Below, one piece after another: positions 52,692 through 62,109 of a stretch of DNA of 64,000 nt (position 1 is its first letter; each line of letters starts with the position of its first letter). The stretch spans positions 42,907-106,906 of the forward strand of contig NZ_NEGH01000007.1 of NCBI RefSeq assembly GCF_002135375.1. Reading direction: 5' to 3'. Under the pieces are notes generated by a model. It searched no databases and had not been told where the DNA came from. It worked only from the letters and a program-made list of their open reading frames with translations. This DNA is from Acinetobacter sp. ANC 4558 (lineage in GTDB: Bacteria; Pseudomonadota; Gammaproteobacteria; Pseudomonadales; Moraxellaceae). A program made the position numbers and the translations under genes.

Positions 52692-53447
52692 ATGAAGTTT
52701 TCAAAATATATTTATCTCTCATCATGTATTCTTTTTAGCCAATCATTACTTGCGAATAGCTTTTTAGATTCTTTTAGTGGTGAACCGCGAATTAATGCCA
52801 ATATTTATGTTTTTGCAGCGGATGTTGATGGCACCTTAAGTGATAAAAATATTCAATATAAAGTCGATCAATCTTTTAACGATACATTAGAACATCTTGA
52901 TCGTGTTTTTATGGGTTTTTTAGATATTAATAAAGGAGACTGGGGACTTTATATCGATAAAAAACTGGTTAAAACATCAGAAGATAATGATGTCATTAAC
53001 ATTCCTATCGCAGTCAATACGAAACTCGATCAAACCAGTTATGGCGTTTATTATCGCGCCTATAAATCTACTGAACTCAATGCATTTAAACAACCTAAAC
53101 TATTAATAGAACCGACTATTGGTCTTCACCACACAGATGCTAAAGCAACATTATCGGCATTTAATATCACCAAAAATGCCAACATCGATTGGAATGAATT
53201 CTTTTGGGGCGCACGTTTCAGGTACAACTTCGACTCTCCTTGGAACATTGCATCTGAACTCACCATCGGTGAAAAAGATACCATTTCTGCCCATGCTTAT
53301 TTGGGATATAACATTCCTTTCTTTAAACGCCCACTCAATGTAAGAGTCGGTTATCGTTATTTAAAACAAGATTATCAATCCAATGATTTCCATTGGGACA
53401 TTCGCCAAAGAGGTCCAGTTATTGGCATCAATTTACCTATTTATTAA
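52692..53447 (+). CDS. putative outer-membrane beta-barrel protein
   Basis: A 251-aa exported protein. The signal peptide is KYIYLSSCILFSQSLLANS. The mature part shows alternating hydrophobic/polar strands with turn residues (WGARFRYNFDSPWNIASELT, HAYLGYNIPFFKRPLNVRVG) and ends in an aromatic-type residue (NLPIY), as outer-membrane barrels do. About eight strands fit the length. I do not recognise the family beyond that. It is 13 bp upstream of an Ntn-hydrolase gene and most likely shares its transcript. Confidence 0.72.
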   Translation: MKFSKYIYLSSCILFSQSLLANSFLDSFSGEPRINANIYVFAADVDGTLSDKNIQYKVDQSFNDTLEHLDRVFMGFLDINKGDWGLYIDKKLVKTSEDNDVINIPIAVNTKLDQTSYGVYYRAYKSTELNAFKQPKLLIEPTIGLHHTDAKATLSAFNITKNANIDWNEFFWGARFRYNFDSPWNIASELTIGEKDTISAHAYLGYNIPFFKRPLNVRVGYRYLKQDYQSNDFHWDIRQRGPVIGINLPIY

Positions 53448-53460
53448 AGGATAGAGCAAC

Positions 53461-54513
53461 ATGAAACATAAATTTAAAAAAGCACTTTGCGCAGTTGCCA
53501 TTCTCTTAGCTGGAGAAGCAGCTATGGCATGTACTCGAATCGTCTACTTAGGTGAAGATAACAACATCATGACAGCCAGATCAATGGACTGGAAAACTGA
53601 TGTTGGCACCAATATTTGGATCCTACCGAATAACGTAAAACGTACAGGTCTAGCTGGTCCTAAATCAATTGAATGGACTTCAAAATATGGCAGTGTTGTT
53701 GCAACAGGTTATGATATTTCAACAACAGATGGCATTAATGAAAAAGGCTTAAATGCAAATTTACTTTGGTTAGTTGAATCTCAATATCCAAATGTTAAAA
53801 GCAGTAAGAAACCGCCTTTGAGTATTTCACTTTGGGCACAATATGTTTTAGATAATTTCGCCACAGTCGATGAAGCAGTCAAAGCCCTTGAAAAAGAGCC
53901 TTTCGTGATAGTTACAGATGCTGTACCAGGTCAAGATCGCCTTGCAACCTTACACTTGTCTATTTCTGATGCAACGGGCGACAGTGCAATTGTTGAATAT
54001 ATTAATGGCAAACAAGTCATTCACCACAGCCGCAAATATCAAGTGATGACAAACTCGCCTACATTTGATCAACAACTGGCTTTAAATACATACTGGCAAC
54101 AAATTGGCGGAACGGTAATGTTACCTGGGACAAACCGTGCTTCAGATCGTTTTGCACGCGCATCATTCTATATTAATGCGATCCCACAAAAAGCCTCAAC
54201 TAAAGATAGCCTTGCCAGCGTATTTAGTGTGATTCGTAATGCATCTGTACCTTTTGGAATTAATACAGAAGCTGAACCTAATATTTCCTCAACGCGTTGG
54301 CGTACTGTGGTCGATCATAAAAATGGCTTATATTTCTTTGAATCTGCATTATCTCCAAATGTATTCTGGGTAGATCTCAAAGAAATTAATTTTAGCAATG
54401 GCAAAACTCAAAAACTCGAACTTGGTCCAGATCAGTCGATTATCTATTCAGGTAAAGCCAATGCTTCATTTAAAGATGCGAAACCATTCACTTTCCTAGG
54501 TGCACAACTTTAA
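53461..54513 (+). CDS. linear amide C-N hydrolase (choloylglycine hydrolase/penicillin V acylase family)
   Basis: A 350-aa Ntn-hydrolase. The signal peptide runs to MA|C, so cleavage would expose Cys24 as the N-terminal nucleophile (CTRIVYLGEDN), as required for autocatalytic members. Other family motifs are TARSMDWKTDVGTNIWILP, GINEKGLNANLLWL, and the later Asn/Arg in TNSPTFDQQL and TNRASDRFARASFY. Gram-negative members are periplasmic and often act on acyl-homoserine lactones or penicillin V; the substrate here is unknown. It sits 13 bp after the barrel gene and before a terminator. Confidence 0.88.
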   Translation: MKHKFKKALCAVAILLAGEAAMACTRIVYLGEDNNIMTARSMDWKTDVGTNIWILPNNVKRTGLAGPKSIEWTSKYGSVVATGYDISTTDGINEKGLNANLLWLVESQYPNVKSSKKPPLSISLWAQYVLDNFATVDEAVKALEKEPFVIVTDAVPGQDRLATLHLSISDATGDSAIVEYINGKQVIHHSRKYQVMTNSPTFDQQLALNTYWQQIGGTVMLPGTNRASDRFARASFYINAIPQKASTKDSLASVFSVIRNASVPFGINTEAEPNISSTRWRTVVDHKNGLYFFESALSPNVFWVDLKEINFSNGKTQKLELGPDQSIIYSGKANASFKDAKPFTFLGAQL

Positions 54514-54524
54514 ACTCCTGTATA

Positions 54525-54556
54525 TCAAACAGATTGAGAACACTCAATCTGTTTGA
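54525..54556 (+). terminator. hairpin terminator after the Ntn-hydrolase gene
   Basis: A perfect 14-bp inverted repeat (TCAAACAGATTGAG) around an AACA loop, 12 bp past the stop; the T-tract is poor (AAAACC follows). Confidence 0.65.
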
Positions 54557-54723
54557 AAACCCTACATTCATCTCAATCTACTATCTTCTACATACAGATA
54601 AGCTTGTGTTACAACATGTATTATTTCTATTCACTAAATTCTTAATCTATTAAACAGTTTGTTTTTCATACAAACCCATGTAAAATGGTACTCTCCTCTT
54701 TCCCGTTAAATTGAGTTACGCCA

Positions 54724-54784
54724 ATGAAGTAAGTTTATTTTCCGTCAAATTTCTTTTTTATTTTTTTGACGTGCAAAATAAAGC
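54724..54784 (+). promoter_or_regulatory. possible attenuator leader of the ABC-F gene
   Basis: ATGAAGTAA at 54724-54732 is a two-codon open frame (Met-Lys-stop). It is followed by a long imperfect hairpin whose arms are AAGTTTATTTTCCGTCAA (54731-54748) and TTGACGTGCAAAATAAAGCTT (about 54767-54786), with a T-rich loop. Some ABC-F resistance genes are controlled by ribosome stalling on tiny leader frames before such hairpins. Here the idea is inference only. Confidence 0.35.
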
Positions 54785-54848
54785 TTATTTTATTACTCAA
54801 TCATCATTATAAAATTTATTTTGTACGTCCTGTATTTGGGAGTCTTAT

Positions 54849-56441
54849 ATGACCCAACAGGCTTGTATTATTCAACAACTCAGCGTGCAATTCGCTTTTG
54901 AATCTTTGTTTGAAAACCTAAATTTTCAACTTCCTTTCGGGCAATGTTCCAGTTTAATTGGTCGTAATGGTCAAGGAAAGTCGATCTTAATGTCCTTACT
55001 CACACAGTCGCTACTGCCTACCTATGCAACAGGATTCATCACTTGGCAAACACCCTTTGCGTACCTCCCTCAAATGCAACGCCTAAATGTTACAACAATT
55101 GCTGAAGCCTTAGATATACAGCATTTACACCTGTGTTTTACCCGAATTGAACATGGTATTGCAGATTTCAAAGATTATGAAATCGTTGAAAACTTATGGC
55201 ATTTACCATCCGAATGGCAGACCTTACTTGAGCATGCAGGGCTGCCGACAAATCTAGACACAATCATTTATCATTTAAGTGAAGGACAAAAAACCAAACT
55301 TGCACTTTGTCGTTTGTTTTTACTTAAAGATCATTATTTATTATTGGATGAGCCGAGTAATCACTTAGATCAAAACAGTCAACAATGGTTGATAGACAAA
55401 ATACAAAATCACCCCGCAGGATGCTTAGTCATCAGCCATGATCGTCACCTTTTAGACCAAATACATCATACTTTTGTTCTCAATAATTTTGGTTTAACAG
55501 AATACCATTGTAACTATTCACAATATAAACAATTATCTGACTTAGAATTAGAGGCGTTGCAATATGAAATTAAACAACAAAAACATGACTTAGTGAAATT
55601 AGAAAAATATAAATCGACTCAATTGGAAAAATCAGCACATAAACGCAAAATTTTTGAAAAAACCAAGCAATTAAGAAAGGAGCCTGATAAATTTATTCTT
55701 CATGCTAAAAAAACTCAGGCGCAAAATGCAGAAGCGAGACTCAACCAACAATTTTTAAATCAAAAATCCTTAAAACAGCAAATCATGACAGAAAAGAAAA
55801 CATTAATTGAAAAAATTAAACCACAAAGTTTTTCTTTTGATGTCGCTCAAGTAAAAAATATGGAAATATTGCGCCTAAAACACATCAATCTTCCTCATTG
55901 TCAGCTCAATCCAATCAGTTTATCGCTCAATTCAAATGAAAAAATACATTTAACTGGAAAAAATGGTATTGGAAAATCCATTTTACTCAAATTCATTGAT
56001 CAAACTTCTTCATCAACACCCAAGATATTTAAAAATGTAAATAGCTTTTACTTAGATCAAAATTTTAGTTTTCTTAAAATGCATTTGAATGCGATTGAAA
56101 ATCTACGTCAATTTAATACCAAACTGACAGATCAGGAATTTCGTACACAACTTGGAAAAATTCGTTTAAGAACCGATAAAGCTTTAATGCCAATTTCTCA
56201 ACTCAGTGGAGGTGAACAATTAAAAATTGCACTACTGTGTATAGCACTCAGTCAAAATCCTATTGAATTATTACTTTTAGATGAACCAGAAAATCATTTA
56301 GATATTGATTCAAAAATTTTATTTGCCAGTGCCATTCGCTCTTTTACTGGGGCAATCATTCTCGTTTCACATGATTCCTACTTTGTAAAAGAATGTGGAA
56401 CCTCTGAGCATTTCTCATTAGATGATTTCAAAATTGCTTAA
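54849..56441 (+). CDS. ABC-F family ATPase
   Basis: A 530-aa soluble protein with two ATP-binding domains and no membrane segments. Walker A motifs are GRNGQGKS (about 38-45) and GKNGIGKS (about 375-382). Signatures are LSEGQKTKLAL and LSGGEQLKIAL. Walker B motifs are YLLLDEPSNHLD and LLLLDEPENHLD. Between them is a Lys/Gln-rich coiled linker (~240-320) that enters the ribosome in this family. It is either a translation factor or a ribosome-protection protein. The GGGAG ribosome-binding site supports this start. Confidence 0.9.
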   Translation: MTQQACIIQQLSVQFAFESLFENLNFQLPFGQCSSLIGRNGQGKSILMSLLTQSLLPTYATGFITWQTPFAYLPQMQRLNVTTIAEALDIQHLHLCFTRIEHGIADFKDYEIVENLWHLPSEWQTLLEHAGLPTNLDTIIYHLSEGQKTKLALCRLFLLKDHYLLLDEPSNHLDQNSQQWLIDKIQNHPAGCLVISHDRHLLDQIHHTFVLNNFGLTEYHCNYSQYKQLSDLELEALQYEIKQQKHDLVKLEKYKSTQLEKSAHKRKIFEKTKQLRKEPDKFILHAKKTQAQNAEARLNQQFLNQKSLKQQIMTEKKTLIEKIKPQSFSFDVAQVKNMEILRLKHINLPHCQLNPISLSLNSNEKIHLTGKNGIGKSILLKFIDQTSSSTPKIFKNVNSFYLDQNFSFLKMHLNAIENLRQFNTKLTDQEFRTQLGKIRLRTDKALMPISQLSGGEQLKIALLCIALSQNPIELLLLDEPENHLDIDSKILFASAIRSFTGAIILVSHDSYFVKECGTSEHFSLDDFKIA

Positions 56442-56603
56442 TTCAATTTCATCTCATGTTCAATTGCAGATTGACTTCGATAGAAGTGATCTGCAATACC
56501 TTATAACATGATCCTTTCTTTCTCACTTTTTAGCTCACTTATCACTAGACAGCTTTTGACTATTTGCGTATAACACCGTTTTCATTGTTCAAGGATTAAT
56601 ACG

Positions 56604-57536
56604 TTGAAACTTGTGCTTGCACCCATGGAAGGTTTAACAGATCCAATTATGCGAGATGTACTGACATCTGTCGGAAACTATGACTGGTGTGTAACTGAGT
56701 TTATTCGTGTGACCGATTCCGTACTGCCAGATCATATCTATCATACCTATTGCCCTGAACTTAAAAATCATGGGAAAACGGCGGCTGGAACACCTGTACA
56801 TGTTCAGTTCTTAGGAAATAATCCTGAAATGTTAGCAGCAAATGCAATTCGTGCCGTTGAGCTTGGTGCACCAGCCATAGACATGAATTTTGGTTGTCCT
56901 GCCAAAACTGTGAATCGTCATCGTGGTGGATCGGTATTACTTGATGAACCCAATGTCGTGTATGAATTGGTCAAAGCGGTCAGAGATGCTGTCCCCTCTC
57001 ATATTCCTGTTTCTGCCAAAATGCGTTTGGGATACATGGATCGTAACTTTACATTAGACAATGCACATGCCATTGAAGATGCAGGTGCAAGCTGGCTTAC
57101 AGTGCATGCACGTACCAAAGCTGAAGGCTATACACCTCCTGCATTTTGGGATCAACTCCAACCCATTCATGAAGCATTGAATATTAATGTTATTGCAAAT
57201 GGCGAAATTTGGACCAATACAGATGCAAAACAATGTCAGCTGGAATCTGGTTGTCAAGACTTAATGATTGGTCGTGGTGCTGTTACAACACCTGATCTAA
57301 CATTATGTATCCGACAAAATACAGATCAAGCAATTTTAAATTGGACAGACTTAATTGAACTGCAAATTAAATTTCTAAATGGTTCATATAAAAAAGAAAT
57401 GAATATGGTTGGTCGTTATAAACAGTGGTTAGGAATGATGTCTAAGCATTATCCAGAAGCTAAATTATTATGGGATGACGTTAAACGTATTAAACCTCTA
57501 GAAGATATTATTGATAAATTAAAATCAACAGCTTAA
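56604..57536 (+). CDS. dusC: tRNA-dihydrouridine synthase, DusC type
   Basis: FMN enzyme that reduces a uridine in the tRNA D-loop (U16 for DusC); 310 aa. Flavin motif LAPMEGLTDPIMRD at 4-17; catalytic Cys98 in MNFGCPAKTVNRHRGG; VHARTKAEGY; NVIANGEIW; LMIGRGAVTTPDL. VTEFIRVTDSVLP and the C-terminal YKQWLGMMSKHYPEAKLLW block favour DusC over DusA or DusB. It is monocistronic. Confidence 0.92.
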   Translation: MKLVLAPMEGLTDPIMRDVLTSVGNYDWCVTEFIRVTDSVLPDHIYHTYCPELKNHGKTAAGTPVHVQFLGNNPEMLAANAIRAVELGAPAIDMNFGCPAKTVNRHRGGSVLLDEPNVVYELVKAVRDAVPSHIPVSAKMRLGYMDRNFTLDNAHAIEDAGASWLTVHARTKAEGYTPPAFWDQLQPIHEALNINVIANGEIWTNTDAKQCQLESGCQDLMIGRGAVTTPDLTLCIRQNTDQAILNWTDLIELQIKFLNGSYKKEMNMVGRYKQWLGMMSKHYPEAKLLWDDVKRIKPLEDIIDKLKSTA

Positions 57537-57550
57537 ATAAGCTACGACTC

Positions 57551-57578
57551 AGAAGAATAGAAACTTTTCTATTCTTCT
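57551..57578. terminator. hairpin between convergent dusC and DUF1289 genes
   Basis: AGAAGAATAGAA and its perfect 12-bp complement around a four-base loop, in the 53-bp convergent gap. Confidence 0.65.
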
Positions 57579-57589
57579 ATAAAATGAAT

Positions 57590-58084
57590 TTATCGCAGAT
57601 TCATATAATCTGCACGTAAAAAAGCTAAATCATAACTTGCAGTCGCCAAAGCCAAGACACGACGCTCAAATTCTTGCCACAAGGGCTTGACATGCTCAGC
57701 TTGAATTCCTAAACCACTTTCACTCGCAAAATATTTATTTTTTTCACAAAGTTTTAAGGCATGATAGAGTTTACGACCATTGCTTGCATCTGTATGTAGA
57801 CGTACACGTTTAGACAATACAAAACTTTCTGCAAGTACAACATTTGCAAATGGCAGCATTGGAACTAAAATTTGATCTAACTGAGCATCTAGTCGTTTCC
57901 AAACCGTATGTTGCTGCTCTAAGGTAAATGTATTCCAACGAATGACTTCGTGATTAAAACGTCGGCATCCACGACAAACAGAATCACCAAACACAGTAGA
58001 ACAACGACCTGCACAAGGTGTTAAAGATGGAATTCGACGATGATCACTCAAAATAATGCTCTTATTCTTTAAACTAAAACACAC
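57590..58084 (-). CDS. DUF1289 domain-containing protein
   Basis: A 164-aa cytoplasmic protein. The N-terminal DUF1289 block is clear: PSLTPCAGRCSTVFGDSVCRGCRRFNHEVIRWNTFT at about 19-54, with four cysteines spaced to bind an iron-sulfur cluster or metal. The C-terminal ~100 residues are an extension not found in the shortest DUF1289 proteins. The function is unknown. Confidence 0.8.
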   Translation of the reverse strand: MCFSLKNKSIILSDHRRIPSLTPCAGRCSTVFGDSVCRGCRRFNHEVIRWNTFTLEQQHTVWKRLDAQLDQILVPMLPFANVVLAESFVLSKRVRLHTDASNGRKLYHALKLCEKNKYFASESGLGIQAEHVKPLWQEFERRVLALATASYDLAFLRADYMNLR

Positions 58085-58209
58085 TATATAGTATAGTGCA
58101 TATCACTATAATACCATATGTAGTATCTCAAATAAAAACCCCTCAATAGTATAGAAAACACTCAACATTCAATCAATTTTAAAATCATTTGATTTAATTC
58201 GTATCTCTA

Positions 58210-58824
58210 TTAGGGCAATATGGATATTAAAATATTTAAGCCAAATAAACTAAAAATTAAACCAACAATTTTATTAATTGAATGAACATACTGGCTATAT
58301 AACTGAATAAATCGAGCTTGAGATAATAGTATTACGACAAATGAATACCAAATACCAGAAATCATCACAACACTGAGTAAGACTAAAACAATGAAAATAT
58401 AGTTGAAATGTGAAATATTAATTCCTGCAAAAATACTGGTAATAAAAATCAGTGTTTTAGGATTTGTGATATTGATGGTAAATCCTTGTAAAAAAATATT
58501 CTTAGTCTTGTTTTCAACTTCATCATACTGCATCTGTCCTTTTTGCTGTCCAAAAATATTTTTCAAACCCAAATAAAGCAGATAAAACCCACCTAATAAT
58601 TGAATACATAAATAAAATATAGGGTAGTTAAGGAAAACCTGATGCATGCCAATAAAACAAGCTAAGAACCAGAATAGCGTTGCAATAATAATTCCTAATA
58701 TAGCTAAAAATGCTTTTTTCTTTTGCCCTGCCGTCGCTAAACTCATCGTCAAAATAAAATTCGGTCCAGGCGTGATTACAGCTAAAGACCAAATCACCAT
58801 AATTTTAAGTAGAATTTCAGACAT
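58210..58824 (-). CDS. LysE-family amino-acid/metabolite exporter
   Basis: A 204-aa inner-membrane protein with six hydrophobic segments. The family signature VITPGPNFILTMSLATAGQKKKAFLAILG is at about 16-44, and FTINITNPKTLIFI is the second conserved block. Members (RhtB/LysE type) export amino acids. It is third in a TetR-EamA-LysE transcription unit (34 bp after the EamA gene), which suggests a regulated efflux cassette. Confidence 0.88.
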   Translation of the reverse strand: MSEILLKIMVIWSLAVITPGPNFILTMSLATAGQKKKAFLAILGIIIATLFWFLACFIGMHQVFLNYPIFYLCIQLLGGFYLLYLGLKNIFGQQKGQMQYDEVENKTKNIFLQGFTINITNPKTLIFITSIFAGINISHFNYIFIVLVLLSVVMISGIWYSFVVILLSQARFIQLYSQYVHSINKIVGLIFSLFGLNILISILP

Positions 58825-58857
58825 AAATATAGATCAATACTTTAATTAAATAATGCT

Positions 58858-59742
58858 TTAAGACAGATCAGAAACTGATTTATCTATTTTGTTTAATGGT
58901 TTTTTATAAACTAAATAAACGCCCAGCAATATGGCACTTATTCCAAGTAGATCTAAAGAACCAAGCTCAACTCTAAAAATAATGAAATCTAAAATTAGGG
59001 TAACCAACGGAACCAAATAGAATAAACTGGTTACATTCACCAAATTCCCAGACTGCAATAATTTATAAAAAATCAATTGTGCTAAAACAGAAACTATAAT
59101 TCCAAGCCAGAAAACAGGTAACCAAAAATTCCAACTGACGTCAAAATTAAATGTTTGGAATGGGATAATCACTGCAAATATAACCAAAGCGACGGCATAT
59201 TGTAGAGGTAATACTTGCCATGGTTTATCTTTAATATTTTTTTGTAAAATGGCACCTAATGTAATACTTCCCAAACAAAGTAATGCACAAATCGTTGCCC
59301 ACAGTGATAATTTATTAACAAAAATACTATTATAAACTAAACAAATAATTCCTATAAAGCTTAATACGAGTCCGATTAATTTCAGCTTAGAAAAGCTTTT
59401 CTCTGTGATAAAGAATGATAAAATCGGCTGTAATGCTAAAATTGTTGCCAATAAACCAGGTGAAATACCATAATCTAAAGATAAAAAATAAAATAAAGTA
59501 TAGCCTGCAATCAGAAATAACCCTGTAAAAACAATATATTTCCATGATGTTTGATTTGGATAGTACGGCAATTTATTTTTCACGCAATAAATTAGAATAA
59601 CTACAGTCGCAATTAAAAATCGAAAGAATAAAAATGCAATGACGCTGCCATAATGTAACCCCCATTTGGTAAAAATAGCAGCACTTCCCCATAATGTAAC
59701 AAATACGCCAATATTTATTACATTCTCAAATTTCAGGCTCAT
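58858..59742 (-). CDS. EamA/DMT-family transporter
   Basis: A 294-aa membrane protein with ten hydrophobic segments in two EamA repeats (VFVTLWGSAAIFTKWGLHYG at the start; LGIIVSVLAQLIFYKLLQSG in the second repeat). An alternative metabolite exporter sits on either side of the LysE gene's operon position. The substrate is unknown. It begins 47 bp after the TetR gene and is likely under its control. Confidence 0.87.
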   Translation of the reverse strand: MSLKFENVINIGVFVTLWGSAAIFTKWGLHYGSVIAFLFFRFLIATVVILIYCVKNKLPYYPNQTSWKYIVFTGLFLIAGYTLFYFLSLDYGISPGLLATILALQPILSFFITEKSFSKLKLIGLVLSFIGIICLVYNSIFVNKLSLWATICALLCLGSITLGAILQKNIKDKPWQVLPLQYAVALVIFAVIIPFQTFNFDVSWNFWLPVFWLGIIVSVLAQLIFYKLLQSGNLVNVTSLFYLVPLVTLILDFIIFRVELGSLDLLGISAILLGVYLVYKKPLNKIDKSVSDLS

Positions 59743-59788
59743 GAAAATTACCTTATCAATACTTTAAAACGATTGGAATTACAAAAGA

Positions 59789-60379
59789 TTAGATCTTAAT
59801 ATTTTGCTGTCGTGGCGTTTGCAAAATATTTTCAGCCATTTTTCGCGCCATGATCAGCTTATCACTTGAGCTTTCTAGACCTGCTCGAGCAATAGAACCT
59901 TCTAAAAGAAATGAAAGCAAACTGGCAATATATTGAACTTGTTGCGTATCTTGAAAAATCATCTTTAAATGTACAGTTAAAATATCTTCAACTTCATCTT
60001 TATGAAGTTTGACTGCCATACGTTCTGGACTATTTGAAGCAAACTCAGCAGCAGCATTTAATAAACCACAGCCTCGGAATCCATTTTCATACGCATCTTC
60101 CGCATGATCACGATAGGCATCAAAAACCGCTAAAATGCCTTCTTGTGGTGAGGTTGCTTGTTGCAAGCGTTTTTCATATAACGCTAACCATTCAGCATGT
60201 CGTGCTTCGATATAAGCCGTAATTAAATCGGCTTTTGATGGAAAATTATTATAAAGCGACATCTTTGCAACTGCCGCTTTATCCGTAATCATATTAATTC
60301 CCGTTTGATTAATTCCTTGATTATAAAAAAGCGTACTCGCTGCTTCTAAAATCTTTTCTTTCGCTGTTTTTGTATTCAT
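59789..60379 (-). CDS. TetR-family transcriptional regulator
   Basis: A 196-aa repressor. The helix-turn-helix is at the N-terminus (AKEKILEAASTLFYNQGINQTGINMITDKAAVAKMSLYNNFPSKADLITAYIE). The C-terminal ligand-binding domain resembles the group with GFRGCGLLNAAAEFA. An in-frame ATG at 60427 would add 16 residues lying in the promoter, so I chose 60379 (MNTKTAKEK). It is first in an operon with the EamA and LysE exporters. Confidence 0.9.
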   Translation of the reverse strand: MNTKTAKEKILEAASTLFYNQGINQTGINMITDKAAVAKMSLYNNFPSKADLITAYIEARHAEWLALYEKRLQQATSPQEGILAVFDAYRDHAEDAYENGFRGCGLLNAAAEFASNSPERMAVKLHKDEVEDILTVHLKMIFQDTQQVQYIASLLSFLLEGSIARAGLESSSDKLIMARKMAENILQTPRQQNIKI

Positions 60380-60624
60380 CACAATATCTGGGTAGACTGG
60401 TATATATAATAATACATTAAAATACAACTAAAACAATATGCAAATAAAACTCTAAAAATGAATTCATCATTAAAAATATAATATATTGATATATATAATA
60501 TTTATTTAAATTCTCTCAATTAAATATTCATCCAATAGACTCACCACGTACTTTCTCGCAAATTTTAATCATTCAGGTTAGAATATGCGCCTTATTTTTT
60601 CCTTTTTACGTATTGGAGTTTTCC

Positions 60625-61557
60625 ATGAACGCTACTGTAGAACAGCTTGCACCTGTAGAACAGCAAGCGACGGCTAGTTGGGTTGTTGCAGCACTTTATC
60701 AATTCAAAGAAGTTCAAGATCCTGCAGATCTTCAGCAACGTCTTTTAGATTTAGTCAAAACAATTAAACTATGTGGAACACTCATCGTAGCGAATGAAGG
60801 AATTAATGGCACGGTTGCTGGTGATCAAGCTGCAATTGATACGATTCATCAATTCCTTCTTAATGAGGGCTTTCAGACAATGGAATATAAAGAGTCCTTC
60901 AGCGCTGAAAAACCATTTCGTAAAATGAAAATTAAATTAAAAAAAGAAATAGTTACTCTAGGGGTTGATGTTAAACCACGTGATCTTGTCGGTCATTATC
61001 TTGACCCTAAAGAATGGAATGAGCTGATTGCTCGTGATGATGTTATTTTAATTGATACACGTAATGACTACGAATATGAAGCAGGTACATTTAAAGGTGC
61101 CATTGACCCAAAAACAGAAACCTTCCGTGAGTTTCCTGAATATGTGAAAAAAGAACTCGAACAGCATAAAGATAAAAAAATTGCGATGTTCTGTACAGGT
61201 GGTATTCGTTGTGAAAAGTCAACCTCTCTTTTACTTCAAGAAGGTTTTAATGAGGTCTACCATCTTAAAGGCGGAATTCTAAAATATCTTGAAGAAACGC
61301 CTGTAGAAGAAAGCTTATGGGAAGGTGAATGCTTCGTATTTGATGGACGTACTGCGGTTACACATGGGATGGAAGAAGGTCAAAATACAAAATGTCATGC
61401 ATGTGGCTGGCCGCTTCTTCCCGAAGATATTTTATTATCTAGCTATGAACATGGTGTGTCATGTAAATATTGTGTTGATAAAACAACTGTCAAACAAAAA
61501 GAAGGCTTCCGTATGCGTCAATCACAAATTGTCGCGGCAAAACGTAAACGTCTTTAA
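60625..61557 (+). CDS. trhO: tRNA uridine(34) hydroxylase TrhO
   Basis: Oxygen-dependent hydroxylase for 5-hydroxyuridine at tRNA position 34 (formerly YceA rhodanese). 310 aa: an N-terminal acylphosphatase-like region (LIVANEGINGTVAGDQAAID), a rhodanese domain with Cys190 in MFCTGGIRCEKST, and a zinc-like C-terminal motif (CHACGWPLLPED, GVSCKYC). The ATG at 60625 follows GGAG; a TTG four codons upstream is unlikely. Confidence 0.93.
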   Translation: MNATVEQLAPVEQQATASWVVAALYQFKEVQDPADLQQRLLDLVKTIKLCGTLIVANEGINGTVAGDQAAIDTIHQFLLNEGFQTMEYKESFSAEKPFRKMKIKLKKEIVTLGVDVKPRDLVGHYLDPKEWNELIARDDVILIDTRNDYEYEAGTFKGAIDPKTETFREFPEYVKKELEQHKDKKIAMFCTGGIRCEKSTSLLLQEGFNEVYHLKGGILKYLEETPVEESLWEGECFVFDGRTAVTHGMEEGQNTKCHACGWPLLPEDILLSSYEHGVSCKYCVDKTTVKQKEGFRMRQSQIVAAKRKRL

Positions 61558-61580
61558 TATCTAGTATAAAAAGATACATA

Positions 61581-61602
61581 AACCCTCAATAGAGGGTTTT
61601 TT
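61581..61602 (+). terminator. rho-independent terminator after trhO
   Basis: AACCCTC-AATA-GAGGGTT followed by TTTT, 23 bp past the stop. Confidence 0.88.
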
Positions 61603-61727
61603 ATTTACTTAATAAAAACTTAAATCATAACGAATATACACCAAGCTGTATTACAACAGAGTTTAGAAAAATTTAAAATTTGAGATAATTATTTTACCAC
61701 CCATCCTAAGAAAAATAGGTGAAGATC

Positions 61728-62039
61728 ATGCAAAAACCGAGCATTCAGCTATATAAAAAGAATATTGCTCATCACAACAAAGGGAGAGGTATGCCAATAG
61801 CATCAAAAAGTCACCATCAAATTAAAGTAAAAGATGAGAATTATGATTTCCATATTTTTATTGCAATACTTGGTGCAGTTATTGGAGGAATAATCGCCTT
61901 ATTCATTGTTTATTTACTCCGCTTCAATATTTTGAGCTATACCTCTTTTGTGATTATCCCCATAAGCGTCGCTTTATTATTACGAAAAATTTATCTTCGA
62001 ACGTTAGTCAATATTGGGAATCAAGCAGATAAAGAATAA
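61728..62039 (+). CDS. small membrane protein of unknown function
   Basis: About 103 aa. A basic N-terminus (KKNIAHHNKGRG) is followed by two hydrophobic segments (FHIFIAILGAVIGGIIALFIVYLL and SYTSFVIIPISVALLL). AGGTGA before the ATG at 61728 is a fair ribosome-binding site; a better GGGAGAGG precedes the ATG at 61791, which would give 82 aa. The family is unknown. It lies 70 bp upstream of a DedA gene and may share its transcript. Confidence 0.6.
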   Translation: MQKPSIQLYKKNIAHHNKGRGMPIASKSHHQIKVKDENYDFHIFIAILGAVIGGIIALFIVYLLRFNILSYTSFVIIPISVALLLRKIYLRTLVNIGNQADKE

Positions 62040-62109
62040 AATACCAATTTAATAAAAAACTAATTACTTTTTATTTCATATTTTAAATACCTAAAAAGAC
62101 TGAAACCGT

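Noticed and set aside
57054..57257. Cys-rich minus-strand frame inside dusC
   Set aside because: A shadow frame of a well-supported gene; the cysteine pattern comes from GCA/TGC-rich codons of dusC.
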